Assembly (NCBI GenBank): GCA_964404505.1
Contig: CAYOKH010000002.1
Coordinates: forward strand, 36,699-100,698
Direction: 5' to 3'
DNA length: 64,000 bases
DNA from: DAOMNN01 sp964404505
GTDB lineage: Bacteria > Pseudomonadota > Gammaproteobacteria > Burkholderiales > Rhodocyclaceae
The notes beneath the pieces are model-generated. The model did no database searches. It saw only the letters and a list, made by a program, of their open reading frames with translations, and had not been told where the DNA came from. Below, piece by piece: positions 1-8,684 of this stretch. The position numbers and the translations under genes were made by a program. Within the stretch, counting starts at the first letter, position 1; every line of letters begins with the position of its first letter.

Positions 1-368
1 CGTGGCGGATCATGCTCGGGGTCGTCCTCGGTGTCGTCGGCACATCCCTGCTGTTCAACCTGCTCGCCAGCGATGCCAGACCGATGATGGCCATGCCCTT
101 CCACTGGCATTTCGTCGTCGGCGGACTCAGCTTCGGCCTGGTCTTCATGGCTACCGACCCGGTCTCCGCATCGATGACCAACGCCGGACGTCTGGTCTTC
201 GGCATCCTGATCGGCTTCATGACCGTACTTATCCGGGCAATCAATCCTGCCTTTCCGGAAGGAATCATGCTGGCGATCCTGTTCGCCAACCTGTTTGCGC
301 CACTCATTGACCATGTCGTCATACAGATGAACATCCGACGGAGGGAGCGCCGCCATGCCAGCGCCTGA
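1..368 (+). CDS. nqrB: NQR subunit B, 3' part
   Basis: C-terminal part of subunit B of the Na+-translocating NADH:quinone oxidoreductase, the multi-span membrane subunit that binds flavin and takes part in Na+ transport and ubiquinone reduction. The window opens inside the gene; the reading frame starts at base 3 and leaves about 121 residues. Hydrophobic segments, the conserved stretch around MATDPVSAS and a basic tail (RRRERR) are visible. The covalent-FMN threonine of the family lies upstream of the window. The 3' end overlaps nqrC by 14 bases, which implies coupled translation. The true start cannot be seen. Identification rests on the protein segment and on the intact nqrCDEF genes that follow. 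Confidence 0.93.
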   Translation, partial: WRIMLGVVLGVVGTSLLFNLLASDARPMMAMPFHWHFVVGGLSFGLVFMATDPVSASMTNAGRLVFGILIGFMTVLIRAINPAFPEGIMLAILFANLFAPLIDHVVIQMNIRRRERRHASA

Positions 369-1182
369 ACAGAATTCCGCCGGCGGCACGCTGGCGTCCA
401 TCCTCGCCCTGCCGAACGAAAGCCGCAAGAAGACTGTTTTCGTGGCCCTGGCCGTGTGCTTTTCATGCTCGGTGATCGTCGCCTCTGCGGCTGTCGGCCT
501 GCGACCGCTGCAGGTCGCCAACCAGGAGGCCGACCGGATCCGCAATATCGTCGATGTGGCGGGCGTGCAGCAGCCCGGGCAGACGGTTCTCGAGGCCTTC
601 GCGAACGTTGAGGCCGTATTGATCAGACTTAGCGACGGCACCGAGAGCGACAGCACCAATGTGAGCGGCTTCAGCATCGAACGTGCAAGCAAGGATCCGG
701 CGATGTCGAGCGCACTGACCCGCTCGGAGGATCCGGCCAACATCAAGCGCCGGCCAGACTACATGCCGGTCTACATGGTTCGGGACGAGGCCGGAGACCT
801 CCGCACTCTGATCCTGCCGATCCATGGCGCAGGACTGTGGTCCACGCTGTACGGTTTTCTCGCACTGGAAGGCGACCTGCGCACAGTTCATGGACTGAAG
901 TTCTACCAACATGCGGAAACTCCGGGTCTCGGCGGCGAGGTTGACAACCCCAACTGGCGCGGGCTGTGGCATGGCAAGATCATCTACGACGATCAGTGGC
1001 AACCGAGGATCGAACTCATCAAGGGCACCGTTGAGGCAAGCACCCCGGGCGCACAGCACAAGGTAGACGGGCTTGCGGGAGCGACGCTCACCGCGCGCGG
1101 CGTCGAGAAGCTGATCAATTACTGGCTGGGTGACGACGGCTACGGCCCATTCATCGCCCGGCTGCGAAACGAGAGGGGCTAA
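355..1182 (+). CDS. nqrC: NQR subunit C, FMN-bearing
   Basis: Subunit C of the Na+-NQR complex: one N-terminal membrane anchor (about residues 30-50) followed by a periplasmic flavoprotein domain that carries FMN bound by a phosphoester to threonine. The flavinylation motif recognised by ApbE is visible near the C terminus as DGLAGATLT, with the acceptor Thr at about residue 244. The usual motif is written D-x-x-(S/T)-G-A-T; here the fourth position is Ala, a mild departure. Length 275 residues is normal. ATG at 355 lies inside the end of nqrB, and nqrD starts four bases after the stop, so this is one operon. Confidence 0.96.
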   Translation: MPAPEQNSAGGTLASILALPNESRKKTVFVALAVCFSCSVIVASAAVGLRPLQVANQEADRIRNIVDVAGVQQPGQTVLEAFANVEAVLIRLSDGTESDSTNVSGFSIERASKDPAMSSALTRSEDPANIKRRPDYMPVYMVRDEAGDLRTLILPIHGAGLWSTLYGFLALEGDLRTVHGLKFYQHAETPGLGGEVDNPNWRGLWHGKIIYDDQWQPRIELIKGTVEASTPGAQHKVDGLAGATLTARGVEKLINYWLGDDGYGPFIARLRNERG

Positions 1183-1185
1183 GAC

Positions 1186-1848
1186 ATGGCCAGCGAATCA
1201 AGGAACCTCGTCGTCAGCCCGATTGCCGACAACAACCCGATCATCCTGCAGGTGCTCGGGATCTGTTCGGCGCTCGCGGTCACGACCAAGATGTCCACCG
1301 CTTTTACCATGTGCATCGCGCTCACCTTCGTGCTATGCGCCTCCAACGTGCTGATCAGCATCATCCGCAACCACATTCCGACGAGCATCCGGATCATCGT
1401 CCAGATGACCATCGTGGCCTCGCTGGTGATTCTCGTCGACCAGTTGCTCAAGGCGTTTGCGTTCGGCCTGAGCAAGGAACTTTCGGTATTCGTCGGGCTG
1501 ATCATCACCAATTGCATCGTTCTGGGTCGCGCCGAAGCCTTTGCGCTGAAGAATCCTCCGCTGCCCAGTTTCTTCGACGGCCTCGGCAACGGCCTCGGCT
1601 ACAGCGTGATCCTGCTCATCGTCGGCTTCATCCGCGAGTTGTTCGGTTCGGGTTCGCTCTTTGGTGTCCAGATCCTGTCGCTCGCCAGGGACGGCGGCTG
1701 GTATGTACCCAACGGCATGCTGCTTCTGCCGCCGAGCGCGTTCTTCATCATTGGCCTGATCATCTGGGCGGTTCGAAGCTGGAAACCGGCCCAGGTGGAG
1801 AAGCCCGACTTCCAGATCCAGACTGCCCACCGGACCGAGGTGTCGTAA
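1186..1848 (+). CDS. nqrD: NQR subunit D
   Basis: Membrane subunit D of the Na+-NQR complex, about 220 residues and mostly hydrophobic with around six membrane spans. NqrD and NqrE are paralogues related to RnfE and RnfA, and together hold an iron-sulfur centre at their interface. A conserved Cys appears in each of the segments ALTFVLCASNVL and LIITNCIVLGRAEAF. The gene starts three bases after the nqrC stop, and its TAA stop shares its last base with the ATG of nqrE. Length and order (C-D-E-F) are as expected for the family. No irregularities seen. Confidence 0.96.
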   Translation: MASESRNLVVSPIADNNPIILQVLGICSALAVTTKMSTAFTMCIALTFVLCASNVLISIIRNHIPTSIRIIVQMTIVASLVILVDQLLKAFAFGLSKELSVFVGLIITNCIVLGRAEAFALKNPPLPSFFDGLGNGLGYSVILLIVGFIRELFGSGSLFGVQILSLARDGGWYVPNGMLLLPPSAFFIIGLIIWAVRSWKPAQVEKPDFQIQTAHRTEVS

Positions 1849-2456
1849 TGGAATCCCTGTTCAACCTGTTCATAACTGCAGTTTTCGTCGAGAACCTCGC
1901 ACTCTCTTTCTTTCTCGGGATGTGCACCTTTCTTGCCATCTCGAAGCAGATCAGCGCCGCATTCGGGTTGGGCGTCGCGGTGGTCGTGGTGCAAACGCTC
2001 ACGGTCCCGGTAAACCACCTGATCTATTACTACCTGCTGCGTGACGGTGCGCTGGCCTGGGCCGGCCTACCCGAGGTCAATCTCAGCTTCCTCGGCCTGA
2101 TCAGCTACATCGGCGTGATCGCGGCGCTGGTGCAGATCCTGGAGATGTTCCTCGACAAGTACGTGCCCACGCTCTACAACGCGCTGGGCGTATACATGCC
2201 GTTGATCACCGTGAACTGCGCGATCCTCGGCGGCACGCTGTTCATGGTCGAACGCGACTACAACTTCGCTGAAAGCGTGACCTACGGTGTCGGTACGGGC
2301 GTCGGCTGGGCGCTTGCGATCACGGCGCTGGCGGGGATCCGCGAGAAACTCAAGTACTCCGACATTCCCGCCGGCCTGCAAGGCTTGGGCATCGCGTTCA
2401 TCGCAACGGGATTGATGTCGCTGGGCTTCATGGCCTTCTCCGGCATACAGCTCTGA
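1848..2456 (+). CDS. nqrE: NQR subunit E
   Basis: Membrane subunit E of Na+-NQR, 202 residues, hydrophobic throughout with about six predicted spans; paralogue of NqrD. Conserved features include FVENLALSFFLGMC near the N terminus and the NCAILGGTLFM segment, both with the Cys residues that ligate the intramembrane iron-sulfur centre in this family. A longer open frame runs upstream on the same phase, but it only shadows nqrD. The start at 1848 is chosen because the TAATG overlap with nqrD is typical of coupled genes and because the protein then begins at the conserved ESLFNLF sequence. Confidence 0.95.
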   Translation: MESLFNLFITAVFVENLALSFFLGMCTFLAISKQISAAFGLGVAVVVVQTLTVPVNHLIYYYLLRDGALAWAGLPEVNLSFLGLISYIGVIAALVQILEMFLDKYVPTLYNALGVYMPLITVNCAILGGTLFMVERDYNFAESVTYGVGTGVGWALAITALAGIREKLKYSDIPAGLQGLGIAFIATGLMSLGFMAFSGIQL

Positions 2457-2475
2457 CACGACGAGGGATCCATCC

Positions 2476-3696
2476 ATGACTGAAATCATTCTCGGTGTCA
2501 TTTTCTTTACCGGGATCGTCATCATCCTGGTGTACGTGATCCTCGCAGCCCGGTCGAAGCTGGTCGCGACCGGCAACGTCAAGATCAACGTTAACAATGA
2601 GAGGACGATCGAAGTACCCGTCGGCGGCAAGTTGCTCGGCGCGTTGGCCACCGCGAAGCTCTTCGTCGGCTCGGCGTGCGGGGGCGGCGGCACCTGCGCG
2701 CAGTGCAAGGTCAAGGTCTTCGAGGGCGGCGGAGCAATTCTTCCGACCGAAACCGGGCACATCAACAAGCGCCAGGCGCGCGAGGGCGAGCGCCTGGCCT
2801 GCCAGGTCGCGGTCAAGCAGGACATGAAGATCGAGATTCCGGAGGAAGTCTTCGGTGTCAAGAAGTGGGAGTGCACCGTGCGCTCCAACGACAACGTCGC
2901 GACCTTCATCAAGGAACTGGTGCTGGAACTGCCCGAGGGCGAGAACGTCGATTTCCGCGCCGGCGGTTACATCCAGATCGAATGCCCTCCGCACCAGATC
3001 AGCTTCAAGGACTTCGTCATCGAGGAACGCTTCCGCGAGGACTGGGACCGCTTCAATGTGTGGCAATACGTATCGAAGGCCGATGAAGAGGTCGTGCGCG
3101 CGTATTCGATGGCGAACTACCCGGACGAGCGCGGCATCATCCTGCTCAACGTGCGCATCGCCACGCCACCGCCGCGCGCGGAAGGGGTCCCGCCAGGGAA
3201 GATGTCATCGTACATCTTCGGCCTCAAGCCGGGCGACAAGGTCACGATTTCGGGCCCCTTCGGGGAATTCTTCGCCCGCGATACCGACGCCGAGATGGTC
3301 TTCATCGGCGGTGGCGCCGGCATGGCGCCGATGCGTTCGCACATCTTCGATCAGCTGCGCCGGCTCAAGACCAGGCGCAAGATCTCGTTCTGGTACGGCG
3401 CCCGTTCGAAGCGCGAGATGTTCTACGTCGAGGATTTCGACATGCTCGCCGCGGAGAACGACAATTTCGAGTGGCATATAGCCCTGTCCGATCCGCTGCC
3501 GGACGACAACTGGACCGGCTACACCGGCTTCATCCACAATGTCCTGTACGAGAACTATCTCAAGGACCATCCGGCGCCCGAGGATTGCGAGTACTACATG
3601 TGCGGACCTCCGATGATGAACGCCGCCGTGATCCAGATGCTTCTCGACCTCGGGGTGGAACGCGAGAACATCATGCTGGACGACTTCGGCGGCTGA
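2476..3696 (+). CDS. nqrF: NQR subunit F, NADH-oxidising
   Basis: Electron-input subunit of Na+-NQR: oxidises NADH and passes electrons through FAD and a 2Fe-2S cluster to the membrane part. Domains in order: one N-terminal membrane helix (about residues 3-24), a plant-type ferredoxin domain with cluster ligands Cys68, Cys74, Cys77 and Cys109, an FAD domain with the RAYSMAN motif, and an NADH domain with GGGAGMAPMRSH and the C-terminal MCGPPMMN motif. 406 residues is the normal length. It begins 19 bases after nqrE and ends the catalytic part of the operon; the maturation gene nqrM follows. Confidence 0.97.
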   Translation: MTEIILGVIFFTGIVIILVYVILAARSKLVATGNVKINVNNERTIEVPVGGKLLGALATAKLFVGSACGGGGTCAQCKVKVFEGGGAILPTETGHINKRQAREGERLACQVAVKQDMKIEIPEEVFGVKKWECTVRSNDNVATFIKELVLELPEGENVDFRAGGYIQIECPPHQISFKDFVIEERFREDWDRFNVWQYVSKADEEVVRAYSMANYPDERGIILLNVRIATPPPRAEGVPPGKMSSYIFGLKPGDKVTISGPFGEFFARDTDAEMVFIGGGAGMAPMRSHIFDQLRRLKTRRKISFWYGARSKREMFYVEDFDMLAAENDNFEWHIALSDPLPDDNWTGYTGFIHNVLYENYLKDHPAPEDCEYYMCGPPMMNAAVIQMLLDLGVERENIMLDDFGG

Positions 3697-3756
3697 TCGA
3701 ACGCAATCGCAGCAGATTGTCCAATAACGTAGTAGGCAGAGGCAACAGGAGGCTAC

Positions 3757-3948
3757 ATGACCACATTCGTCGTCACATTCGTCATCATGGGCCTTGCCGT
3801 TCTCGGCATGGCCGTCGGAGTCATGGCCGGCCGGAAACCGATCGCGGGGAGTTGCGGTGGTCTTGGCAAGATCGGACTGGAATGCGACGCGGGCTGCACC
3901 AAGCCCTGCCCCAAGCGCCTTGCACGCATGCAGGCGGAAGATCAATAA
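3757..3948 (+). CDS. nqrM: NQR maturation protein NqrM
   Basis: Small protein of 63 residues needed for assembly of the Na+-NQR complex, thought to deliver iron to the site between NqrD and NqrE. One N-terminal membrane helix (about residues 3-24) is followed by four cysteines at positions 33, 43, 47 and 51 in the arrangement CGGLGKIGLECDAGCTKPC, the hallmark of this family (formerly DUF539). An AGGAGG-type ribosome binding site lies just before the ATG. The 60-base gap after nqrF and the shared strand indicate operon membership. Confidence 0.93.
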   Translation: MTTFVVTFVIMGLAVLGMAVGVMAGRKPIAGSCGGLGKIGLECDAGCTKPCPKRLARMQAEDQ

Positions 3949-3967
3949 GCATGGAAGGGATGAAGAG

Positions 3968-4363
3968 ATGCTCCGGTCACTTCTCGTAAAGGACTGCATG
4001 TCCGGCGACCCGCTCGCCTTCGCACCTGAAATGGACGTGCTCGATGCCATCCACATGCTGCTGAAGCACGAGATGACAGGCGCACCGGTCGTCGACCACC
4101 TGGGCAAGGTGATCGGCTTTCTGTCCGAGAAGGACTGCCTGAAGGTTGCGCTGAGCGCCTCCTACTACAAGGAAAGGGGGGGGCGCGTCAGCGAATTCAT
4201 GACCACAGATGTCGTGACCCTGGAAGGGGACACGACGCTCACCGAAGCAGCAGAATTGTTCGTCACCAGACGTTATCGCTGCTACCCCGTAGTAAGCGAG
4301 AGCAAGCTCATCGGTCAACTTTCCCGCCGCAATGTGCTCCAGGCGCTGGAGAAGCTCTGGTAG
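3968..4363 (+). CDS. CBS-domain pair protein
   Basis: Protein of 131 residues made almost entirely of two tandem CBS domains (about 5-60 and 75-130), a fold that usually senses adenine nucleotides and regulates a partner. Seen: the repeated pattern of a short strand, MTGAPVVD / YRCYPVVS cores, and the KVIGFLSEKD and KLIGQLSRRN strands. No catalytic domain is attached. It begins 19 bases after nqrM and precedes the operon terminator, so it is probably co-transcribed with nqr. A role in tuning the complex to energy state is inference from position only. The start at 3968 follows a GAAGAG ribosome binding site; upstream in-frame sequence is shadow of nqrM. Confidence 0.85.
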   Translation: MLRSLLVKDCMSGDPLAFAPEMDVLDAIHMLLKHEMTGAPVVDHLGKVIGFLSEKDCLKVALSASYYKERGGRVSEFMTTDVVTLEGDTTLTEAAELFVTRRYRCYPVVSESKLIGQLSRRNVLQALEKLW

Positions 4364-4400
4364 TCTTCGGAATGCCTGAAGGCCAAACGAGTAGCAATGA

Positions 4401-4429
4401 ATGCACGGGCCCTGCCCCGTGCATTTTTT
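4401..4429 (+). terminator. Intrinsic terminator of the nqr operon
   Basis: Perfect 9-base stem ATGCACGGG / CCCGTGCAT around a 6-base loop, followed by six T. It lies 37 bases after the CBS gene and closes the nqr transcript. Confidence 0.9.
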
Positions 4430-4559
4430 GCCCTTACGCACTGCCGTTCCGTGCGGAACGCCGGGCAGTACGGTGAGCCCGAGTTTGCGCTAGAATCGGC
4501 ACACCGACGGCACTCGATCTGCGTACCCGTCACCTCAAATACCGCTGGAGATTTCCGAC

Positions 4560-5480
4560 ATGTCCATGGCTGACCGCGACGGTTTCATCTGGTACGACGG
4601 CAAGCTCGTGCCGTGGCGCGATGCGACCACTCACGTGCTCACTCATTCCCTGCATTACGGTGTCGCGGTGTTCGAGGGAGTACGCGCATACAGAACCGCA
4701 AAGGGTACGGCCATTTTCAGGCTTGCCGAACACACCCAGCGCCTCATGAACTCCGGCAAGATATATCTCATGGACATCCCGTATCCGAAAGATGTTCTGA
4801 TGGAGGCACAACTCGAAGTCGTGCGCGCGAACAAGCTGGAATCCTGTTATCTGCGCCCGATTGCATTCTATGGATCGGAGAAGATGGGCATCTCCACGCG
4901 TGGCTCGACCGTGCACGTCGCGATCGCAGCATGGCCATGGGGCGCATATCTCGGCGAAGAGGGCCTGGAGAAGGGTATCCGGGTCAAGACGTCCTCCTTC
5001 GCACGCCACCATGTGAACGTCACGATGCCGCGCGCGAAGGTGGCAAGCACCTATGCCAACTCCATTCTCGCCAATCTCGAAGTCACACAGGAAGGCTACG
5101 ACGAGGCCTTGCTGCTCGACACGCAAGGTTTCGTGGCGGAGGGCGCGGGCGAAAACCTTTTCGTGATCAAGGACGGCAAAATCTTCGAGCCGGAGATCGC
5201 CTCGGCGCTGACGGGAATCACCCGAGACTCCGTGATCACCGTCGCCCGCGAGTTCGGACTCGAGGTCCACGCAAAGCGTCTTACACGCGACGACATCTAC
5301 ATTGCGGATGAGGCGTTTTTCACCGGAACGGCAGCCGAGGTCACACCGATTCGCGAACTGGACAACCGCGTAATCGGCGAGGGCCGGCGTGGCCCGATCA
5401 CCGAGCAGATCCAGGCGCGCTTCTTCGACATCGTGAATGGCCGGGCTGCGGAATACGACCATTGGCTGGCCTACGTCTGA
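4560..5480 (+). CDS. ilvE: Branched-chain amino acid aminotransferase
   Basis: PLP-dependent class IV aminotransferase that makes leucine, isoleucine and valine from their 2-oxo acids with glutamate as amino donor; cytoplasmic. 306 residues, normal for bacterial IlvE. The PLP lysine is in MPRAKVASTY (about Lys160), and the cofactor phosphate loop TGITRDSVI and the EGAGENLF and FFTGTAAEVTPI motifs are present. Two in-frame ATGs (4560 and 4566) are possible; both give the same mature core. The next gene, a small zinc-finger protein, starts 10 bases later. A TAGAAT -10-like box stands at 4491-4496, without a clear -35. Confidence 0.96.
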   Translation: MSMADRDGFIWYDGKLVPWRDATTHVLTHSLHYGVAVFEGVRAYRTAKGTAIFRLAEHTQRLMNSGKIYLMDIPYPKDVLMEAQLEVVRANKLESCYLRPIAFYGSEKMGISTRGSTVHVAIAAWPWGAYLGEEGLEKGIRVKTSSFARHHVNVTMPRAKVASTYANSILANLEVTQEGYDEALLLDTQGFVAEGAGENLFVIKDGKIFEPEIASALTGITRDSVITVAREFGLEVHAKRLTRDDIYIADEAFFTGTAAEVTPIRELDNRVIGEGRRGPITEQIQARFFDIVNGRAAEYDHWLAYV

Positions 5481-5490
5481 GACTGCGAGA

Positions 5491-5691
5491 ATGACCGAAA
5501 CCAAGGGAAGAACCCAGCCTGTCACCGTCACTGCAAACGACCTGCCGTTGGCCTGCCCGCGCCCCGATGCACCCCTGTGGGCGCGGCATCCGCGTGTATA
5601 TCTGGATGTGGTCAGGGAACGTGAGGTCGTGTGCCCGTACTGCAGCACGCGATACGTCTTTTCCGGCGAAGCCCCGAAGGGACACCACTGA
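5491..5691 (+). CDS. Small zinc-finger protein (zf-CHCC type)
   Basis: Protein of 66 residues with a C-x-n-H-x-n-C-x2-C metal site: ACPRPD, the His of ARHPRVYLDV, and VVCPYCSTRY. This matches the zf-CHCC family, which includes the mitochondrial complex I accessory subunit NDUFS6, and which in proteobacteria is often found as a small stand-alone gene of unknown role. It starts 10 bases after ilvE and is likely co-transcribed. An upstream in-frame ATG inside ilvE is rejected because the conserved region begins after 5491. Confidence 0.85.
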   Translation: MTETKGRTQPVTVTANDLPLACPRPDAPLWARHPRVYLDVVREREVVCPYCSTRYVFSGEAPKGHH

Positions 5692-5744
5692 ATGCCGCTG
5701 CCCGTGAAATACGGGCTGGCCCCCGGCAATAGTTCCGAGACAAA

Positions 5745-6176
5745 GTGAAGAAGCAACTATTCAGCTCCGCAGCGGACGCCGAAGCGGCGTTTTACGAGGC
5801 CCTGGCACGATCCGACCTCGAAGCGATGATGTCCGTCTGGGCGGAGGACGAGGAGGTCGTCTGCATCCACCCTGACGGTCCGCGTCAGATCGGACTTGCC
5901 GCGGTGCGCGAATCATGGCGTCAAATGTTCGCCGGCGGCATCCGCCTGGTGGTGCGAACCTCGCATCAGATTGTCAGTTCCAGTATGCTGCTGACGGTAC
6001 ATAACGTCGTCGAGCACATCGCCGTCGAGGGTGACGACCGGCTTCACCCGCCGATGATCGCCACCAATGCGTACGTGCGCGGACCGCTCGGCTGGCGCAT
6101 GGTGATGCATCACGCTTCGACGACACCCGAGATCGCAGATCTGTCCGGGCAGGACAGCAACCGCGTCGTGCATTGA
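5745..6176 (+). CDS. NTF2-like (SnoaL/DUF4440) protein
   Basis: Protein of 143 residues with the cone-shaped NTF2-like fold. Support: opening helix FYEALARSDLEAMMSVW, the WAEDEEVVCIHP strand, and a C-terminal sheet ending RGPLGWRMVMHHAST, a pattern common to the SnoaL_3 / DUF4440 group. Members bind small ligands or are of unknown function; no catalytic residues can be assigned. The start is GTG at 5745; no ATG fits before the conserved helix. It ends four bases before the YheT-like hydrolase, suggesting an operon with the upstream zinc-finger gene and ilvE. Confidence 0.75.
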   Translation: MKKQLFSSAADAEAAFYEALARSDLEAMMSVWAEDEEVVCIHPDGPRQIGLAAVRESWRQMFAGGIRLVVRTSHQIVSSSMLLTVHNVVEHIAVEGDDRLHPPMIATNAYVRGPLGWRMVMHHASTTPEIADLSGQDSNRVVH

Positions 6177-6179
6177 AGC

Positions 6180-7145
6180 GTGTCCGGACCAGAGCCGTTC
6201 CGTTCGCCCTGGTGGCTCCCCGGCGGACACGCCCAGACAATCGTGCCGCTGGCACGCAAGGGCCCGATCCCGTGCTACCAGCGCGAACGGGTCGACACTC
6301 CGGATGGCGATTTCATCGACCTGGACTGGCTCCCGGAACCGGGATCCGGCGCACCTCTCGTCGCGCTGTTTCACGGGCTTGAGGGCTCCAGTGGGTCGCA
6401 TTACGCGCGCAGCACGATGCGCGCATTGCACCTGATCGGATGGCGCGGCGTCGTGCCGCACTTTCGCGGTTGCTCGGGCGAACCGAATCGCCTCGCGCGC
6501 GCCTACCACTCGGGTGACACGGACGAAATCGACTGGATTCTTCGCCATCTGCTCCGTGCTGCAGACGGTGCTCCGCTATTCGCGGTGGGCGTGTCGCTCG
6601 GAGGAAACGCCCTGCTAAAATGGCTGGGGGAGCGCGCACAGGGTAGCCGCGAAGTCCTCGCAGGCGCAGCCGCCGTGTGCCCGCCACTTGATCTGAACCT
6701 TTCCGGCGCCGCACTGGGACGCGGCTTCAACCGCATCTATTCCATGCATTTTCTCCACAGCCTGAAGAGGAAGGCACTCGAGAAATCGGAGCGTCACCCG
6801 GGCCTGTTCGATGCACAAAGGATCAGGGCGGCCCGTTCGCTGCATGACTTCGACGACGTCTATACCGGCCCCGCACACGGCTTTACCGGTGTCGAGGACT
6901 ACTGGCGCAGGGCATCGAGCAAACCCTGGCTTGTCGCGATTCGTACCCCGACGCTGCTCTTGAGCACCATCAACGATCCGTTTGTGCCCGTCGACGCGCT
7001 GCCACAGGCGCATGAACTGTCCGACCACGTGTCCTTCGAATGCCTGCCCGCGGGTGGTCACGTCGGGTTCCTGTCAGGCACCTGGCCCGGCCGCATCGAA
7101 TGGCTGCCACGCAAGCTCCTGGCGCACTTCGAAGGCCTTCGATGA
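6180..7145 (+). CDS. YheT-type alpha/beta hydrolase
   Basis: Cytoplasmic alpha/beta hydrolase of 321 residues in the YheT/ABHD1-3 group, whose bacterial members are putative esterases of unknown substrate. Seen in order: GGHAQTIVP near the N terminus, the oxyanion-region FHGLEGSSGSHYAR, FRGCSGE, the nucleophile elbow GVSLGGNALLKW with Ser in G-x-S-x-G, the Asp of STINDPFVP, and the catalytic His of GGHVGF. Start is GTG at 6180, three bases after the previous stop; no better start exists upstream. Substrate cannot be predicted. Confidence 0.85.
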   Translation: MSGPEPFRSPWWLPGGHAQTIVPLARKGPIPCYQRERVDTPDGDFIDLDWLPEPGSGAPLVALFHGLEGSSGSHYARSTMRALHLIGWRGVVPHFRGCSGEPNRLARAYHSGDTDEIDWILRHLLRAADGAPLFAVGVSLGGNALLKWLGERAQGSREVLAGAAAVCPPLDLNLSGAALGRGFNRIYSMHFLHSLKRKALEKSERHPGLFDAQRIRAARSLHDFDDVYTGPAHGFTGVEDYWRRASSKPWLVAIRTPTLLLSTINDPFVPVDALPQAHELSDHVSFECLPAGGHVGFLSGTWPGRIEWLPRKLLAHFEGLR

Positions 7146-7164
7146 CGTGCGCTCGCCCGGCATC

Positions 7165-7173
7165 TGCCATAAT
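7165..7173 (+). promoter_or_regulatory. Extended -10 promoter candidate for algC
   Basis: TGC followed by CATAAT (five of six matches to TATAAT), 39 bases before the phosphomannomutase ATG. No clear -35 hexamer, as expected for extended -10 promoters. Inferred from sequence only. Confidence 0.45.
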
Positions 7174-7212
7174 TCGAGGCACTCACACCCGCACCTCCGG
7201 ACTGTCCGAGCG

Positions 7213-8660
7213 ATGACCCTGACCTCATACGCCGCGCCCGCTGCAGAAATATTCAAGGCTTACGACATCCGCGGCATCGTCGACCAGACCCTGACTGCAG
7301 CGTCGGTGCGTGCTGTCGGGCACGCACTCGGGTCCGAGGCGTGCGCGCTCGGACAATCCGAGATTGCGATAGGGCGCGACGGACGACACTCGGGCCCGAT
7401 GCTTGCCGCCGCCCTCGCCGACGGGATCCGTGCAGCGGGGGTGGACGTCGTCGATATCGGCTGCGTGCCGACCCCGCTGACGTATTTTGCGGCCCATCAC
7501 CTGCGCACCGATTCGTGCGTCAGCGTCACCGGCAGTCATAACCCGCCCGACTACAACGGACTCAAGATGGTTCTCGGCGGACAGACCCTGCACACCGCGA
7601 TGATCCAGGACCTGCGACGACGGATTGTGGACAACGATCTGTGCCACGGTTCCGGGGGCATCCGCGAGGCAAACATCGTGGACGCGTACATCGAGCGGAT
7701 CGTCACCGACGTCAGCCTCGCCCGACCGATGAAGGTCGTGATCGACTGCGGCAACGGTGTGGCCGGCGCGATCGCGCCGCGACTTTTCCGNNNNNNNNNN
7801 TGGTCCTGAACGGCAAGGCCGGCGCGAGCGCGCTGCTACTTTGCCGCCGCCTGGGCTGCGAAGTCGTTGAACTGTTCTGCGAGGTCGACGGCGACTTCCC
7901 CAACCACCACCCCGACCCCTCGAAACCGGAGAATCTGCAGGACCTCATCCGCGCACTGAAGTCGGGCGGCGCGGAGATCGGGCTGGCCTTCGATGGCGAC
8001 GGTGACCGCCTCGGCGTGGTCACGCGGGAGGGAAACATCATCTACCCGGATCGCCAGCTGATGCTGTTCGCTGCCGACGTTCTGTCGCGCGTGCCTGGCG
8101 GCGAGATCATCTATGACGTCAAGTGCACGCGCAATCTCGCCGTCTGGATCCGCGACCACGGCGGAAGACCGACGATGTGGAATACCGGCCATGCGCTGAT
8201 CAAGGCCAAGCTCAGGGACACAGGTGCACCGCTGGCCGGCGAGATGAGCGGTCACGTGTTCTTCAAGGAACGCTGGTATGGCTTCGACGATGGCCTGTAC
8301 GCCGCTGCCCGCCTGCTGGAAATCCTTTCCCGCCACGCGGACCCGGGGGCAGTCCTGAACGCCTTGCCCGATGCCGTGAGCACCCCGGAACTGAATCTGC
8401 AGATGCAGGAGGGCGAGCCATTCGAACTCGTGCGACGCCTCCGGGAGAATCCGCGCTTCACCGACCCGCAGTCCCTCATCACGATCGATGGCGTACGCGT
8501 GGAGTACGCCGACGGCTTTGGCCTCGCACGTGCCTCGAACACTACGCCGGTCGTCGTTCTGCGCTTCGAAGCCGACAGTCCGGTGGCACTCGTTCGAATC
8601 AAAGCCGACTTCCGCCGCGCGATCGGCGCCGTCTGGCCGGGCCTGGACCTGCCTTTCTAG
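7213..8660 (+). CDS. algC: Phosphomannomutase/phosphoglucomutase (contains assembly gap)
   Basis: Interconverts hexose 1- and 6-phosphates for nucleotide-sugar and exopolysaccharide or LPS synthesis. The phosphoserine loop TGSHNPPDYNG places the active Ser at residue 108, the same number as in Pseudomonas AlgC. The metal loop FDGDGDRLG, the sugar loop GEMSGHVFFKE and the C-terminal phosphate-binding region (RASNTTPV) are present. Ten N at 7791-7800 split the gene into two phases. Bases 7808-7846 are a degraded copy of 7752-7790. Removing 7791-7846 rejoins the frame and gives 463 residues, the AlgC length. The gene is therefore intact, with a misjoined read end rather than a mutation. Confidence 0.93.
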
Positions 8661-8684
8661 GGCGTACTGGTCTCGACGCCGGAA

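Noticed and set aside
7213..8660. algC as a frameshifted pseudogene
   Set aside because: The phase change coincides with the N run and disappears when the duplicated contig end is collapsed.
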